Numbered from the stretch's first letter, positions 18,189 through 27,491 are shown. The stretch is 64,000 nt of DNA from JAGPCH01 sp039810605 (GCA_039810605.1 JBDHXH010000006.1:1-64000); one strand, 5' to 3'. Notes: generated by a model from the letters alone, not told the origin. A program made the numbers and translations.

Positions 18189-18307
18189 AGAGCGGAAGAT
18201 CTAACAATGTTTTAAGAGCAGCACGACTGCGTCTCTCATTGAGTAAACGAAAACTATTTTTGAACTGTAGCAGGGAATGATTAGGAAAGAAAGTTGAAGA
18301 GCTAACC

Positions 18308-18334
18308 GTCAAAACCGTTTCAAACGGTTTTGAC
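18308..18334. repeat. perfect 27-bp palindrome, same core
   Basis: 13-bp arms around a central C: GTCAAAACCGTTT and its exact complement. 119 bp separate it from the first palindrome; arms differ by one A in the A-run and at the outer base. Confidence 0.85.
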
Positions 18335-18419
18335 ACACCACAATCCATTTCCATATTCCACATCAATTCAGTCAAGTTTACCAAGTTTAACAAGTTAGAT
18401 TTCACTCCCAATTCTATTT

Positions 18420-18438
18420 TATTTCTGAATCAGAAATA
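18420..18438. repeat. perfect 19-bp palindrome
   Basis: TATTTCTGA-A-TCAGAAATA, 9-bp arms with a one-base centre. Sequence unrelated to the other two but with the same odd-length symmetry. Confidence 0.7.
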
Positions 18439-19010
18439 CTACTTTATTTTAATTCTAATATCATTCAAATAGCATTCCTGATTGCCGAATGCAATATATG
18501 CCGAAAAAAATATTTGAACATGAGTTTTTCAGATACAATTCATTGATGCATAATCTGCTCCTTGCTCTTTGTTTTGTAACTGTTGTTGTAATCTTCGAAG
18601 ACCTCGGGTCAGAAATGGCAAAGGAAAAAGATGAGATTGGAACTATCATCGCTGTCTTTGAGGAAAGTTGCGATGACTTTGTTACCACAAATGAAATTCT
18701 GCCGAATATCGAAAGACCCCTTCTCTTCGAAATTCCTGTAGTTGACCAAGTCCCAAATGAAATATCTTCTGCAACTCAAATAAAAGTCAGAGGTCCCCCT
18801 CTTAACGAATCCTAATCATAATTTTATCCGTTCAGTTTCAGATGTACCATTTATTTTAGGATAAGTGTATACTGATAGTTTAATAATTTTGAAATGCAAT
18901 AGTTCAAAATCTTAAAGGCGCTCACTACCGGCGTATAAATCAATCGGTAATTTTCAACAAATGGACTTACTTGTTATTGATTCAATTTATTAATCAAATT
19001 TTAAAACAAT

Positions 19011-19817
19011 ATGAAAAAGCTTAATCTAATTTTTATAACAATATTTTTGCTAACAGCTATATCTGTTTTTGCACAGCCGAAATTGACTCTGCATCTTACG
19101 GGTGGATATGGTACTCCGCTCGGCGATTTCAAGACGTCGCTTCCTCCAACAAGCCCGGTTACAAGTGACAATAAAGTCGAATCGGACTACTTACCTTATT
19201 ATACCAATAAGCTCATTAACTTCGGCGTTGATGGAAAACTTGCATTCGGGAAAAAGGGAAATGCAAGAGCAGTTCTTGGAGTAACTTACAACATGTTCAG
19301 TAACAATACTAATGGGATATTCAAAATAAATGCAAACGGAGATTTGGCTGTAACTTCATTTGAACCAAAAGTAAATGTCCTGTCTGTTTATCTTGGCGGT
19401 GAATGGGCTTTCATTCCGAACGGTAAAGTCAATCCGTTCATTGGCGCAGGGTTTGCAGGAAATTTCTTCAGTGGAGAATTCAAATGGGGACAGGAAGTGC
19501 GCATTCATGACAAGCAAAGAACCGCACCCATGGACATGAAATCGGAAACGAGAATCGGTATCCTCTTTGATGGCGGTGTTGATTTCATGCTAAGCAAACA
19601 AGTCGGAGCTGTTGTCGGAATAAAATATCATTTGATCAATCCTATCGGAAAAGGTGCCGATAAGCCTGAAGAAGTAGGAGAAAATGAAATTGATCTGGGT
19701 GATGAAGCTCATACCGAAGACGGAAAGACTTTTGATGCAAGATCAATAAGCTCATTTAATGGTTATGCCGGAATATCATTTTATTTCGGAGCTCCAAAGA
19801 AGAAAGTCGTAAAATAA
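19011..19817 (+). CDS. outer-membrane beta-barrel protein
   Basis: 268 residues with a clear signal peptide (MKKLNLIFITIFLLTAISVFAQ) and alternating aromatic/polar strands ending near the C-terminus in NGYAGISFYFG. Resembles small OmpA/OmpW-like barrels of Bacteroidota. It precedes a TonB-dependent receptor on the same strand but is separated from it by a terminator-like hairpin. Role unknown. Confidence 0.8.
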   Translation: MKKLNLIFITIFLLTAISVFAQPKLTLHLTGGYGTPLGDFKTSLPPTSPVTSDNKVESDYLPYYTNKLINFGVDGKLAFGKKGNARAVLGVTYNMFSNNTNGIFKINANGDLAVTSFEPKVNVLSVYLGGEWAFIPNGKVNPFIGAGFAGNFFSGEFKWGQEVRIHDKQRTAPMDMKSETRIGILFDGGVDFMLSKQVGAVVGIKYHLINPIGKGADKPEEVGENEIDLGDEAHTEDGKTFDARSISSFNGYAGISFYFGAPKKKVVK

Positions 19818-19830
19818 TTTTTAGATAATG

Positions 19831-19859
19831 AAGAGGGGAGTCAGGATGGCTCCCTTCTT
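19831..19859 (+). terminator. intrinsic terminator between barrel and TonB receptor genes
   Basis: 10-bp stem AAGAGGGGAG / CTCCCTTCTT (one G-U pair) with a 9-nt loop, followed by ATTTTG. It starts 14 bp after the barrel stop codon. Its position inside the longest open frame of the next gene is the reason for moving that gene's start to 19876. Confidence 0.75.
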
Positions 19860-19875
19860 ATTTTGTGCTCAAAAG

Positions 19876-22161
19876 ATGAAAGTGATTTTATGTTTACTTG
19901 CGGTATTCGTCATTTCGGCTAAGGCATATTCACAGTCTTCCGTAACTGGAAGCATTGAAGATGCAGTTACTGGCAAAAAGCTTCAGGGTGTCTATGTTTA
20001 CATTAGCGACATCCAGAAGGTTGTATCAAGCGATGCTAAAGGAAATTTTGAAATAGATAATGTACCTTTCGGAGTATTCTCTATGCAGTTCTCTTTGTTG
20101 GGATACAAAAACTTTACATTGAAAATTGAAACAGACAAGATTGAACAGCCGCTGGAAATTAAACTCATTCCGTCGGAGATTTCAACCGAAGAAATCGTAG
20201 TCACGGACTCTGCTGAAGTTAAGCCGTATCAGACTGAAAAAATTTCTGCCAAAGAGTATATGCGGATCGGTGCAATGAATATCTCCGAGGCTGTAACAAG
20301 AGTCCCGGGTGTATGGCAGCTCTCCACGGGCACAGGTGTATCAAAACCCGTTATCCGGGGACTGTATGGCAACAGGATTGGAATCATGGTCAATGGTATC
20401 AGATTTGATAATCAGCAATGGCAGGATGAACACGGACTGGTAATGAGCAGCGATGGTATTGACAACATTGAGGTCATCAAGGGACCAAAAAGCCTTCTGT
20501 ATGGACCGGAAGCAATCGGCGGAGTGGTTAGTATTACTGATGAACATCCGGCGCCGATTGGAAAAGAGATTGCTGACCTGAATGTAAAATTCTTTTCAAA
20601 TACATTAGGCATTCTCGGCGATGCAGGTTTTAAAGGAGCAGGAAATAATTATAATTGGCTTTTCAGATTCGGAGGCGAGACACATGCCGATTATCTTGAC
20701 GGCAACGGGGATAAAGTTCCCGAAACAAGATTCGGAGGATACACTTTGAAAACTGCCGGCAGCTATATGAAAGGAATCTGGGCAGGAAGACTTAATTACA
20801 GTTACACAAGTTATACTTACGGGATTCTCGAAGCGCGTGATTTTGAAAAAGAAATAGCGAATTCAGAAACGCGATTCGACAGAAGTTTTAACGGACCTCA
20901 TCACTTATTACGCGTTCACAATATTACTCTTCAGAATATTTTCATAAAGGAAAAATCAAAATTCAAAGTCAACGCAAGTTTTATTTATAACAACAGACGG
21001 GAGCAGGAAGGTAATGATGAAAGATTCCTTCCCGACAGCCTGCAGTTTGGAGATCTCAACATGACTCTCCGCACCGGTACTCTTGATACGAGATGGATTT
21101 ATAACATGAACCGGTATTCTGAATTCACAGTTGCAGCACAGGGATTTCTTCAGTCAAATAAGAACTATGGAGAAAGAAGACTTATTCCAAACGCTGACAT
21201 TGGCTCCTTGTCAGGTGCAGCTATGATTGATTACCGTAAGAGCCTTCTTACTTTTGAAGGTGGCGTGAGGTTTGATTTTTATTCAGTTGATACCTATGAG
21301 TACGGGGTAAAAGATTCCATAGGTTACTTCCCGAAGATTGATCCACATTATAACTCTCTTAATGGTTCTGCGGGAATTACTTACAAGCCGTGGAATAAAC
21401 TTTTGCTTAAGGCAAATTTTTCTACCGGCTTCAGAGCACCAAATCTTGCCGAACTGACTTCAAACGGACTGCACGAAGGAGTATTTCAATATGAAATCGG
21501 AGATGTGAACCTGAAGAGCGAACAGGGAATTGAACTTGATGGTGATGTTATGTTTGATAATAAAAATTTTTCGGTTGAACTTACCGCATACAATAACAAC
21601 ATCAATGATTACATCTATCTTAGTCCTACTGCCGATACAATTCAGGGTTATCCGGTGTTCAGATATTTTCAGTCTGATGCACGACTTCGCGGTCTGGAGG
21701 CTGATTTGAAAATAAATCCGGTTGAATGGATGAGCTTTCGCGCAAACTATTCGACTGTAGTGGGTACAAGAAGCGATGGCTCATATTTGCCGCTGATTCC
21801 TGCCGATAAAATTCTCGCAACTCTGCACTTTGAACCTGACAGCTGGAAGTCCATATACAGTCCGTACTTTGAATTGTCAACTTACACCGCGCTTGCAAAA
21901 ACGAAACTTGCGGAAAATGAAACTGGTGTCCCTGCATATACTCTCCTCAATGCCGGTCTCGGATTTGATCTAAGATTCGAGAAACAACTCATTAACGTTA
22001 CTCTCTCATGTAACAATTTACTCAATAAGGTTTATGTTGACTTTATGTCCAGACTGAAAAATATCAGCGGTACATATAACGGTCAGACATTTCATGCATA
22101 TAACATGGGGAGAAATATTGTCCTTGCCGTGAAGATACCTTTCAAGCTTACATACAATTGA
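19876..22161 (+). CDS. TonB-dependent outer-membrane receptor
   Basis: 761 residues from the ATG at 19876 (MKVILCLLAVFVISAKAYSQ, a good signal peptide). The frame extends to 19828 but that part is a terminator hairpin. Domains: a carboxypeptidase-regulatory-like fold (about 22-105, SVTGSIEDAVTGKKLQGVYVY), the plug (about 110-240, with ISEAVTRVPGV, VIRGLYGNRIGIMVNGIR, GIDNIEVIKGPKSLLYG), and a 22-strand barrel with FSTGFRAPNLAEL. It imports an unknown siderophore, cofactor or metal complex with TonB energy; no cofactor gene lies adjacent to decide. Confidence 0.92.
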   Translation: MKVILCLLAVFVISAKAYSQSSVTGSIEDAVTGKKLQGVYVYISDIQKVVSSDAKGNFEIDNVPFGVFSMQFSLLGYKNFTLKIETDKIEQPLEIKLIPSEISTEEIVVTDSAEVKPYQTEKISAKEYMRIGAMNISEAVTRVPGVWQLSTGTGVSKPVIRGLYGNRIGIMVNGIRFDNQQWQDEHGLVMSSDGIDNIEVIKGPKSLLYGPEAIGGVVSITDEHPAPIGKEIADLNVKFFSNTLGILGDAGFKGAGNNYNWLFRFGGETHADYLDGNGDKVPETRFGGYTLKTAGSYMKGIWAGRLNYSYTSYTYGILEARDFEKEIANSETRFDRSFNGPHHLLRVHNITLQNIFIKEKSKFKVNASFIYNNRREQEGNDERFLPDSLQFGDLNMTLRTGTLDTRWIYNMNRYSEFTVAAQGFLQSNKNYGERRLIPNADIGSLSGAAMIDYRKSLLTFEGGVRFDFYSVDTYEYGVKDSIGYFPKIDPHYNSLNGSAGITYKPWNKLLLKANFSTGFRAPNLAELTSNGLHEGVFQYEIGDVNLKSEQGIELDGDVMFDNKNFSVELTAYNNNINDYIYLSPTADTIQGYPVFRYFQSDARLRGLEADLKINPVEWMSFRANYSTVVGTRSDGSYLPLIPADKILATLHFEPDSWKSIYSPYFELSTYTALAKTKLAENETGVPAYTLLNAGLGFDLRFEKQLINVTLSCNNLLNKVYVDFMSRLKNISGTYNGQTFHAYNMGRNIVLAVKIPFKLTYN

Positions 22162-22200
22162 CCAAGAGGCGCTTTCAAGGAAATTCAGATTTTGCAATTT

Positions 22201-23250
22201 CTATTGTTTAACGACAACAGGTTCCTTCTCGAGTTCAATTCCGAATCTTTCATTCACTTTCGTTTCGATTTCTTTCGCAAGAGAAAGCAATGAAGTCGTA
22301 GAGCCGCCTTTGTTAATCAGTGCGAGTGAATGGTTTTCCGAAATGCCGACACCGTTATCCGTGTATCCTTTGTGAAAGCCTGCTGTTTCAATAAGCCATG
22401 CAGCGGAGATTTTGTATTTATCTTTGTATTTGAAACAAGGGATTGAAGGATATTCCGACCTAAGTGAATCAAGTATTGATTTACTTACTATAGGGTTTTT
22501 GAAAAAAGAACCACATGATTTTGTATTGGGATCGGAATTGTCAATTATCATAGATTTCTTCTTCCGCAGTTTCAATACGGATTCTCTAATGTAAAACAAT
22601 TTTGTATTGCAATCGGCTGAATCATAACCGGTTTGATTTTCGCTGATATACTTCGCGAGTTCCACATAACTGACCACAGGCTCCATATTTTTCCTGAATG
22701 CAAATTTTACTTCTGTAACAATGAATCTGTCCGCGTCATCAGATTTGAATCTGCTGTTACGGTATTCAAATCTGCATTCGGAATTGCTGAATGAAAAAAT
22801 TTCCTTTGTCAATGTATCCATAACAGTTACAGAATCAATCACATCCTTTACTTCCTGTCCGTAAGCACCGACATTCTGAATTGGTGTTGCACCGACAGAT
22901 CCGGGAATTCCTGACAGACATTCAACTCCGGCGAGATTTTTTTCAATGCAGACTTTCACAAAATCGTCCCATTTCTCTCCTGCGGCAACATCGGCAAAGA
23001 CAATTTCATCAACTTCCGTGAAGCTGATTCCTTTATTCATAATCCTTATTACAATGCCATTATAACCTTCGTCCGGAAATATAATATTGCTTCCTCCGGA
23101 AAATATCTGAAACGGAATTTTCCTGTCGTCTGCGAACTGAAGCGCGGATACTATTTCACCGGGATTTCTGCATTCGGCAAAGTATTCTGCATTGCCGCCA
23201 AGTTCAATTGTTGTGAGTCCGGAAAGTTGTATTCTATTTTGGATTTCCAA
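22201..23250 (-). CDS. murB: UDP-N-acetylenolpyruvoylglucosamine reductase
   Basis: 349 residues. NADPH-dependent flavoenzyme making UDP-MurNAc for peptidoglycan. Seen: FAD-binding FSGGSNIIF, LSGIPGSVGATPIQNVGAYGQEV, the catalytic serine region SCGSFFKNPIVS, and SENHSLALIN with the C-terminal catalytic glutamate. Length fits type I MurB. It lies alone, not in a mur/fts cluster, convergent with the TonB receptor gene. Confidence 0.95.
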   Translation of the reverse strand: MEIQNRIQLSGLTTIELGGNAEYFAECRNPGEIVSALQFADDRKIPFQIFSGGSNIIFPDEGYNGIVIRIMNKGISFTEVDEIVFADVAAGEKWDDFVKVCIEKNLAGVECLSGIPGSVGATPIQNVGAYGQEVKDVIDSVTVMDTLTKEIFSFSNSECRFEYRNSRFKSDDADRFIVTEVKFAFRKNMEPVVSYVELAKYISENQTGYDSADCNTKLFYIRESVLKLRKKKSMIIDNSDPNTKSCGSFFKNPIVSKSILDSLRSEYPSIPCFKYKDKYKISAAWLIETAGFHKGYTDNGVGISENHSLALINKGGSTTSLLSLAKEIETKVNERFGIELEKEPVVVKQ

Positions 23251-23310
23251 TAAGGTGTGCGTGATGATTGCGGAATTATTAATTCTAATTTCGTAATGCT
23301 GATTTGCGTA

Positions 23311-24018
23311 TCAGATGTCTCCTTTAATCGGTCTCACAATAACATCTTCGATGACAACTTTTCTTGGCTGCTCCGCAACTGAAACTACAATCTTCGCAAT
23401 ATCCTGCGCAGACATCATCCTGCTCTTATATCGCTGACGCGACCTCGCGTCCCACATCGGAGTTTCTACGGAACCCGGCAATATGTTGCATATCTTTATA
23501 TTGTGTCTGCGAACTTCCTCCCTAAGTGAATTTGACATTGCCAGAAGTCCCGCCTTCGATGCGGCATATATGGAACTGTCTTCAAACGAAGTATTGGCAG
23601 CTACCGAAAGAATGTTTATGATCTGACCTTTCTTGTTCTTAACCATTTGTGGTAGGACTGACTTCATGCAAAGAAATGCGCCCCGCAGATTTGTATTCAT
23701 TACGAGGTCATAATCAAATGTCTTACTCTCCAAGAAGGATTTAAAGACAGTTACCCCTGCATTGTTAATCAGTACGTCAATCGTTCCATATTTTTCACGG
23801 ATTCTCTTTGCGGTGATTTGAATGCTTCGCTCTGACATTACATTACATACAAATGCTGCAGCTTCACGATCAGCGAATTTTATTTCGCTCACGATCCGGA
23901 CGAGTCTGGACTTTCTCCTTGCCGAAACTACTACTATGTGTCCAGCTTTCGAAAACTCCATGGCAATCTCTTTTCCGATTCCTGTTGAAGCTCCGGTGAC
24001 CCATACAACTTTATTCAA
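23311..24018 (-). CDS. short-chain dehydrogenase/reductase
   Basis: 235 residues. Classical SDR: TGASTGIGK at the N-terminus for NAD(P), NNAG at about 86-89, catalytic Ser-Tyr-Lys with YAASK near 152-156, and a PGSVETPMW segment. Substrate not predictable. A short run of 7-bp repeats fills the gap between it and the mutase gene. Confidence 0.9.
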   Translation of the reverse strand: MNKVVWVTGASTGIGKEIAMEFSKAGHIVVVSARRKSRLVRIVSEIKFADREAAAFVCNVMSERSIQITAKRIREKYGTIDVLINNAGVTVFKSFLESKTFDYDLVMNTNLRGAFLCMKSVLPQMVKNKKGQIINILSVAANTSFEDSSIYAASKAGLLAMSNSLREEVRRHNIKICNILPGSVETPMWDARSRQRYKSRMMSAQDIAKIVVSVAEQPRKVVIEDVIVRPIKGDI

Positions 24019-24039
24019 CTTGTTGGTTTTTTGAAATTT

Positions 24040-24080
24040 GTTAATCGTGAATCGTTAATCGTCAATCGTCAATCGTCAAT
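24040..24080 (-). repeat. small heptamer array (6 units)
   Basis: Units GTTAATC, GTGAATC, GTTAATC, GTCAATC, GTCAATC and a partial sixth, in one phase, of the same family as the large array at 15.8 kb. The TGA stop of the mutase gene (24078-24076, minus) lies inside the last unit, and the array fills almost the whole 57-bp intergenic gap. Confidence 0.9.
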
Positions 24081-25656
24081 ATTCTCCCCACACATTTCTC
24101 AATGAATTTGAAATCTCACCGACTGTCGCATAAGCTTCAACGGCATCGAGAATCACGGGGAGCAGGTTTTCGTCCGTACTTGCTTTCACTTCAAGAGATT
24201 TCAATATTGATTCAACTCTTGCGTTGTCTCTTTCCTGTTTAAGTTTCTTCAGTTTATGAATTTGTTTACTTCTGACACTGTCATCAATTTTCAGAAGATG
24301 ATAATTTTGTTCATCATTTGTAACAAAGTCATTTACACCAACCTGAATAATTTTCTTTTCCTCAAGATCTTTTTGAAATTCATAAGCGCTGTTTTCAATT
24401 TCATTTTTCTGATATCCTGATTCTATAGCTTTTATTGCGCCGCCAAGTTCATCTATCTTATTCAGATATTCGAGAGATTTTTTTTCAATTTCATTTGTAA
24501 GATATTCAAGCAAGTATGAGCCGCCAAGAATGTCAACACTATCGGCAACGCCGCTTTCATAAGCGAGTATCTGCTGCGTGCGTAATGCTGTCCGTACCGA
24601 TTCTTCAGTCGGCAATGCGAGAGCTTCGTCTTTTGCATTTGTGTGCAGAGACTGGCATCCGCCAAGAACTGCAGCGAGTGCCTGAACAGTTACTCTTACA
24701 ATATTGTTTTCTATCTGCTTGTCCGTCAGCGTAGATCCTCCGGTTTGTGCATGAAATCTAAGTTTCAAGCTATTCTCATCCTTAGCTCCAAATCTTTCCT
24801 TCATTATCTTAGCCCAGATCCTTCTTGCTGCTCGGAATTTCGCAACCTCCTCCGGGAAATTATTATGTGAATTAAAAAAAAATGAGAGACGCTTTGCAAA
24901 CTTATCTACATTGAGTCCTGCATCAATAGCAGACTTAACATATTCGATTCCGTTTGCAATTGTAAATGCGACTTCCTGAACTGCCGTAGAGCCCGCTTCA
25001 CGAATATGATAACCGCTTATGGAAATTGTATTCCATGAAGGGAGATTCTCATAGCACCATTTAAATGTATCAGTTATCAGCCTCATGGAAGGCATGGGAG
25101 GAAAGATATATGTGCCTCTTGCAATATACTCTTTGAGAATATCATTTTGAATTGTTCCGGAAATGTTCTTAAGATCTGCGTTTTGCTTTTTTGCAATCGC
25201 AACATACATCATCAGAAGTATTGATGCAGTTGAGTTGATTGTCATGGAGGTCGTTACCTTTGAAAGATCTATTCCGTCAAAGAGAATTTCCATATCGGAA
25301 AGAGAATCAATTGCGACGCCTGCTTTACCGACTTCTCCATCGCTCATGGGATCATCACTGTCGTATCCTATCTGCGTAGGAAGATCAAATGCCACTGAAA
25401 GTCCTGTTGTTCCCGACTTAATCAGAAATTTATATCTTTCATTTGACTCTTCGGCAGTTGCAAAACCTGCATACTGGCGCATTGTCCAAAGCCTTGACCT
25501 GTACATTGATTTGTGAATTGCTCTTGTGTATGGATACTCGTCAGGCATCAGATCTTCTGTTTCTGCACTTGTCAGGTATTCCGGAATTTCAATGCCGGAC
25601 CCCGTCAGAAATTCTTCCTTGTGCTGCCTGCTTTGGTATGCTGAAGTCTCTGTCAT
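24076..25656 (-). CDS. methylmalonyl-CoA mutase family protein, large (catalytic) subunit
   Basis: 526 residues: the TIM-barrel acyl-CoA mutase domain only, as in two-gene enzymes where the B12-binding domain is separate. Seen: GTTGLSVAFDLPTQIGYDSDDP near residue 82, TSMTINSTA, RFHAQTGGSTLT, and GGCQSLHTNAKDEALALPTE. Isomerises (R)-methylmalonyl-CoA and succinyl-CoA or a related acyl-CoA pair. Neither a small B12-binding subunit nor the MeaB/ArgK chaperone or epimerase is in this window, so the partner must be elsewhere. Confidence 0.92.
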   Translation of the reverse strand: MTETSAYQSRQHKEEFLTGSGIEIPEYLTSAETEDLMPDEYPYTRAIHKSMYRSRLWTMRQYAGFATAEESNERYKFLIKSGTTGLSVAFDLPTQIGYDSDDPMSDGEVGKAGVAIDSLSDMEILFDGIDLSKVTTSMTINSTASILLMMYVAIAKKQNADLKNISGTIQNDILKEYIARGTYIFPPMPSMRLITDTFKWCYENLPSWNTISISGYHIREAGSTAVQEVAFTIANGIEYVKSAIDAGLNVDKFAKRLSFFFNSHNNFPEEVAKFRAARRIWAKIMKERFGAKDENSLKLRFHAQTGGSTLTDKQIENNIVRVTVQALAAVLGGCQSLHTNAKDEALALPTEESVRTALRTQQILAYESGVADSVDILGGSYLLEYLTNEIEKKSLEYLNKIDELGGAIKAIESGYQKNEIENSAYEFQKDLEEKKIIQVGVNDFVTNDEQNYHLLKIDDSVRSKQIHKLKKLKQERDNARVESILKSLEVKASTDENLLPVILDAVEAYATVGEISNSLRNVWGEY

Positions 25657-25692
25657 ATTTTAATTTTCATGCAGAAAAAATTCCGGCTTCAA

Positions 25693-26079
25693 TCATCTGA
25701 ATGCTCGTTTTACTTCATCAAGCGTGGCTTTATAGATGTAATAAGGCTTTCCGGATTCTCCCGAAATGAATTCGTTGTTGTTCCTGACTACAATTTCCCA
25801 CGTGTCTTTTTCCCAGAACTTTGGCTTGTTTGACACTTCGAGTACAAAAGTAGAATCATTGATTTTCTTTGTCTTGTATGGAGTCTTGTGAAAGCGCGGT
25901 GGACCTTGATCTTTCATTATATAATAAAGAGTATCCTTGTCAAACGCAGCCGTAAATGTATATACACTGTCCTGATACAGATAAACTTTTCCGACAAGGT
26001 CCTTGAATTTGTTGCTGCACCCGCTCAATAATATTACATTGATAAGCAGGAAGAATAAAATTGAATAAATATTTTTCAT
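25693..26079 (-). CDS. small lipoprotein of unknown function
   Basis: 128 residues with lipobox ILLSGC (cysteine 21). The mature part is about 107 residues, beta-rich, with no domain I recognise. Lies 36 bp upstream of the mutase gene and 40 bp downstream of fabG on the same strand, so possibly in one transcript. Confidence 0.7.
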   Translation of the reverse strand: MKNIYSILFFLLINVILLSGCSNKFKDLVGKVYLYQDSVYTFTAAFDKDTLYYIMKDQGPPRFHKTPYKTKKINDSTFVLEVSNKPKFWEKDTWEIVVRNNNEFISGESGKPYYIYKATLDEVKRAFR

Positions 26080-26119
26080 CTTGATTGTTTGATGTTTTCT
26101 CTGATTCTTAATTGATTAA

Positions 26120-26845
26120 TTACATCACAATTCCGCCATCTACGCACAAGACCTGTCCCGTAATATAGCCTGCTTCATCGGATGCAAGAAACATGACAGC
26201 ATTGGCAATGTCTGCCGAAGAGCCGAATTTTTTGAATGGTATCGAGTTCAAATAAGCATTCTTCGTTTCTTCAGGGAGTATATTTGTCATTTCTGTTTCT
26301 ATGAACCCGGGAGCAACGGCATTAACATTTATGTTTCTTGATGCAAGTTCTTTCGCAATGGATTTTGTAAATCCTATTACGCCGGCTTTCGATGCGACGT
26401 AATTTGACTGACCTGCGTTGCCTATGATTCCTACGACTGAAGTTATGTTGACAATTTTACCGTAGCGCTTACCCATCATTGCTCTGCAAACGGATTTCGT
26501 CATATTGAATACACCTTTAAGATTAGTATCTATAACTGAATTCCAGTCATCCTCGCTCATCCGCATCAGCAATCCATCCTTTGTAATTCCTGCGTTGTTG
26601 ACAAGTATGTCAAGTCGCGAATTCTCTTTCACGATAGTATCAACAAGATCTTGTGTTGATTTAATGCTTGCTACATCACACCGGTAGTGTCTGATTCCCT
26701 TTTCGTCAAAATACTTTTCATCTATTGAATTCTTATAGGTTACGCAGACAGTACCTCCTGCTTCGGCGAAAGCTTCGGCAATCGCCTTGCCGATTCCACG
26801 TGATCCGCCGGTAACCAATATTACCTTATTGCTGAAGTTTGTCAT
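26120..26845 (-). CDS. fabG: 3-oxoacyl-[acyl-carrier-protein] reductase
   Basis: 241 residues. NADPH-dependent ketoreduction in fatty-acid elongation. VTGGSRGIGKAIA, NNAGITKDGLLMRM (a FabG signature), NYVASKAGVIGFTKSIAKELA with the catalytic Tyr and Lys, and VNAVAPGFIETEMT. Its start overlaps the DUF3109 gene by 4 bp (ATGA), and fabD is just beyond, forming a fabD-DUF3109-fabG operon. Confidence 0.94.
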   Translation of the reverse strand: MTNFSNKVILVTGGSRGIGKAIAEAFAEAGGTVCVTYKNSIDEKYFDEKGIRHYRCDVASIKSTQDLVDTIVKENSRLDILVNNAGITKDGLLMRMSEDDWNSVIDTNLKGVFNMTKSVCRAMMGKRYGKIVNITSVVGIIGNAGQSNYVASKAGVIGFTKSIAKELASRNINVNAVAPGFIETEMTNILPEETKNAYLNSIPFKKFGSSADIANAVMFLASDEAGYITGQVLCVDGGIVM

Positions 26846-27474
26846 GTCTTTAAATTAACTGAATGCAGGTTCTCATTATCAATTGATAAATATTCCTTTG
26901 ACATTTCCTTCAGAAAATCATAGCCATCGTTACCGAACACAAATTTTATTTCTTCAGTCATTGCTTCGAAAACAGTTTGAGTAAAATTTTCTTTTCGGTG
27001 TATTCCGCAGTAATCAAGATTTTGAGAATGAGAGTCATCATAAGTCAGAATTCCCCTGTTTATAACCAGCGGATAGAGAATTGAATAGACAGGCTTTAAA
27101 TCCCATTTATGCATCCCAAGCTTAACGGCAGTTACCTGAAGAGAACAAAAATTATTTTTGTCTTTGAAAACGCATTGACTCCTCCCTGTATTGTTGACGT
27201 AAACTTCAGTTCCAACTGCTTGTCCGGAAGGGAAATCATCATCTTCGATAATTTCTTTTTCAAACCACTTATTCTTATCTTTGGGCTGATACTCTGTCAT
27301 AGACAGTATGATCTCATTTTCGTATTCTAAAATCTTTTTAGTAAAACGGACATCCACATACACGCCAAGGTCACAGCATTGTCCTTTGCAAATTGTAAGG
27401 TTGCAGCCCGGAACAAATCCTTGCTTAAAGATTACCGGATCAATACCAATATCTTCAATATTGAATAAGCTCAA
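26842..27474 (-). CDS. DUF3109 family cysteine-cluster protein
   Basis: 210 residues. N-terminal CxxxxCKGQCCDLG cluster and further conserved cysteines (SQCVFKDKNNFCSLQ, DYCGIH) suggest an Fe-S or zinc site as in YkgJ/DUF3109 proteins. KWDLKPVYSILYPL is typical of the family. Function unknown. It is wedged between fabD and fabG, overlapping fabG by 4 bp. Confidence 0.88.
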   Translation of the reverse strand: MSLFNIEDIGIDPVIFKQGFVPGCNLTICKGQCCDLGVYVDVRFTKKILEYENEIILSMTEYQPKDKNKWFEKEIIEDDDFPSGQAVGTEVYVNNTGRSQCVFKDKNNFCSLQVTAVKLGMHKWDLKPVYSILYPLVINRGILTYDDSHSQNLDYCGIHRKENFTQTVFEAMTEEIKFVFGNDGYDFLKEMSKEYLSIDNENLHSVNLKT

Positions 27475-27491
27475 AAAGAGAATCTGATTTC

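Larger units (their letters stand above)
18050..19010. other. 961-bp intergenic region without a credible gene
   Basis: Holds three perfect palindromes (listed separately) in its first 400 bp, short direct repeats of AAGTTTA near 18375-18395, and small open frames on both strands (for example 18489-18815 plus and 18046-18411 minus) with no recognisable domain or signal peptide. The right end should carry the promoter for the barrel gene at 19011, but I see no clear consensus. Confidence 0.6.

Noticed and set aside
18046..18411. 121-residue minus-strand frame ending with ATGA overlap on the beta-helix start
   Set aside because: No signal peptide or domain; its repeated KPFETV and KPFKTV come from the two palindromes. 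The ATGA overlap is not enough to call it.
18489..18815. 108-residue plus-strand frame
   Set aside because: No recognisable domain, a competing frame on the other strand (18461-18688), and no ribosome site; it cannot be supported as a gene.
19828..19875. Upstream extension of the TonB receptor
   Set aside because: These bases form the terminator hairpin of the preceding gene, and the signal peptide starts at 19876.
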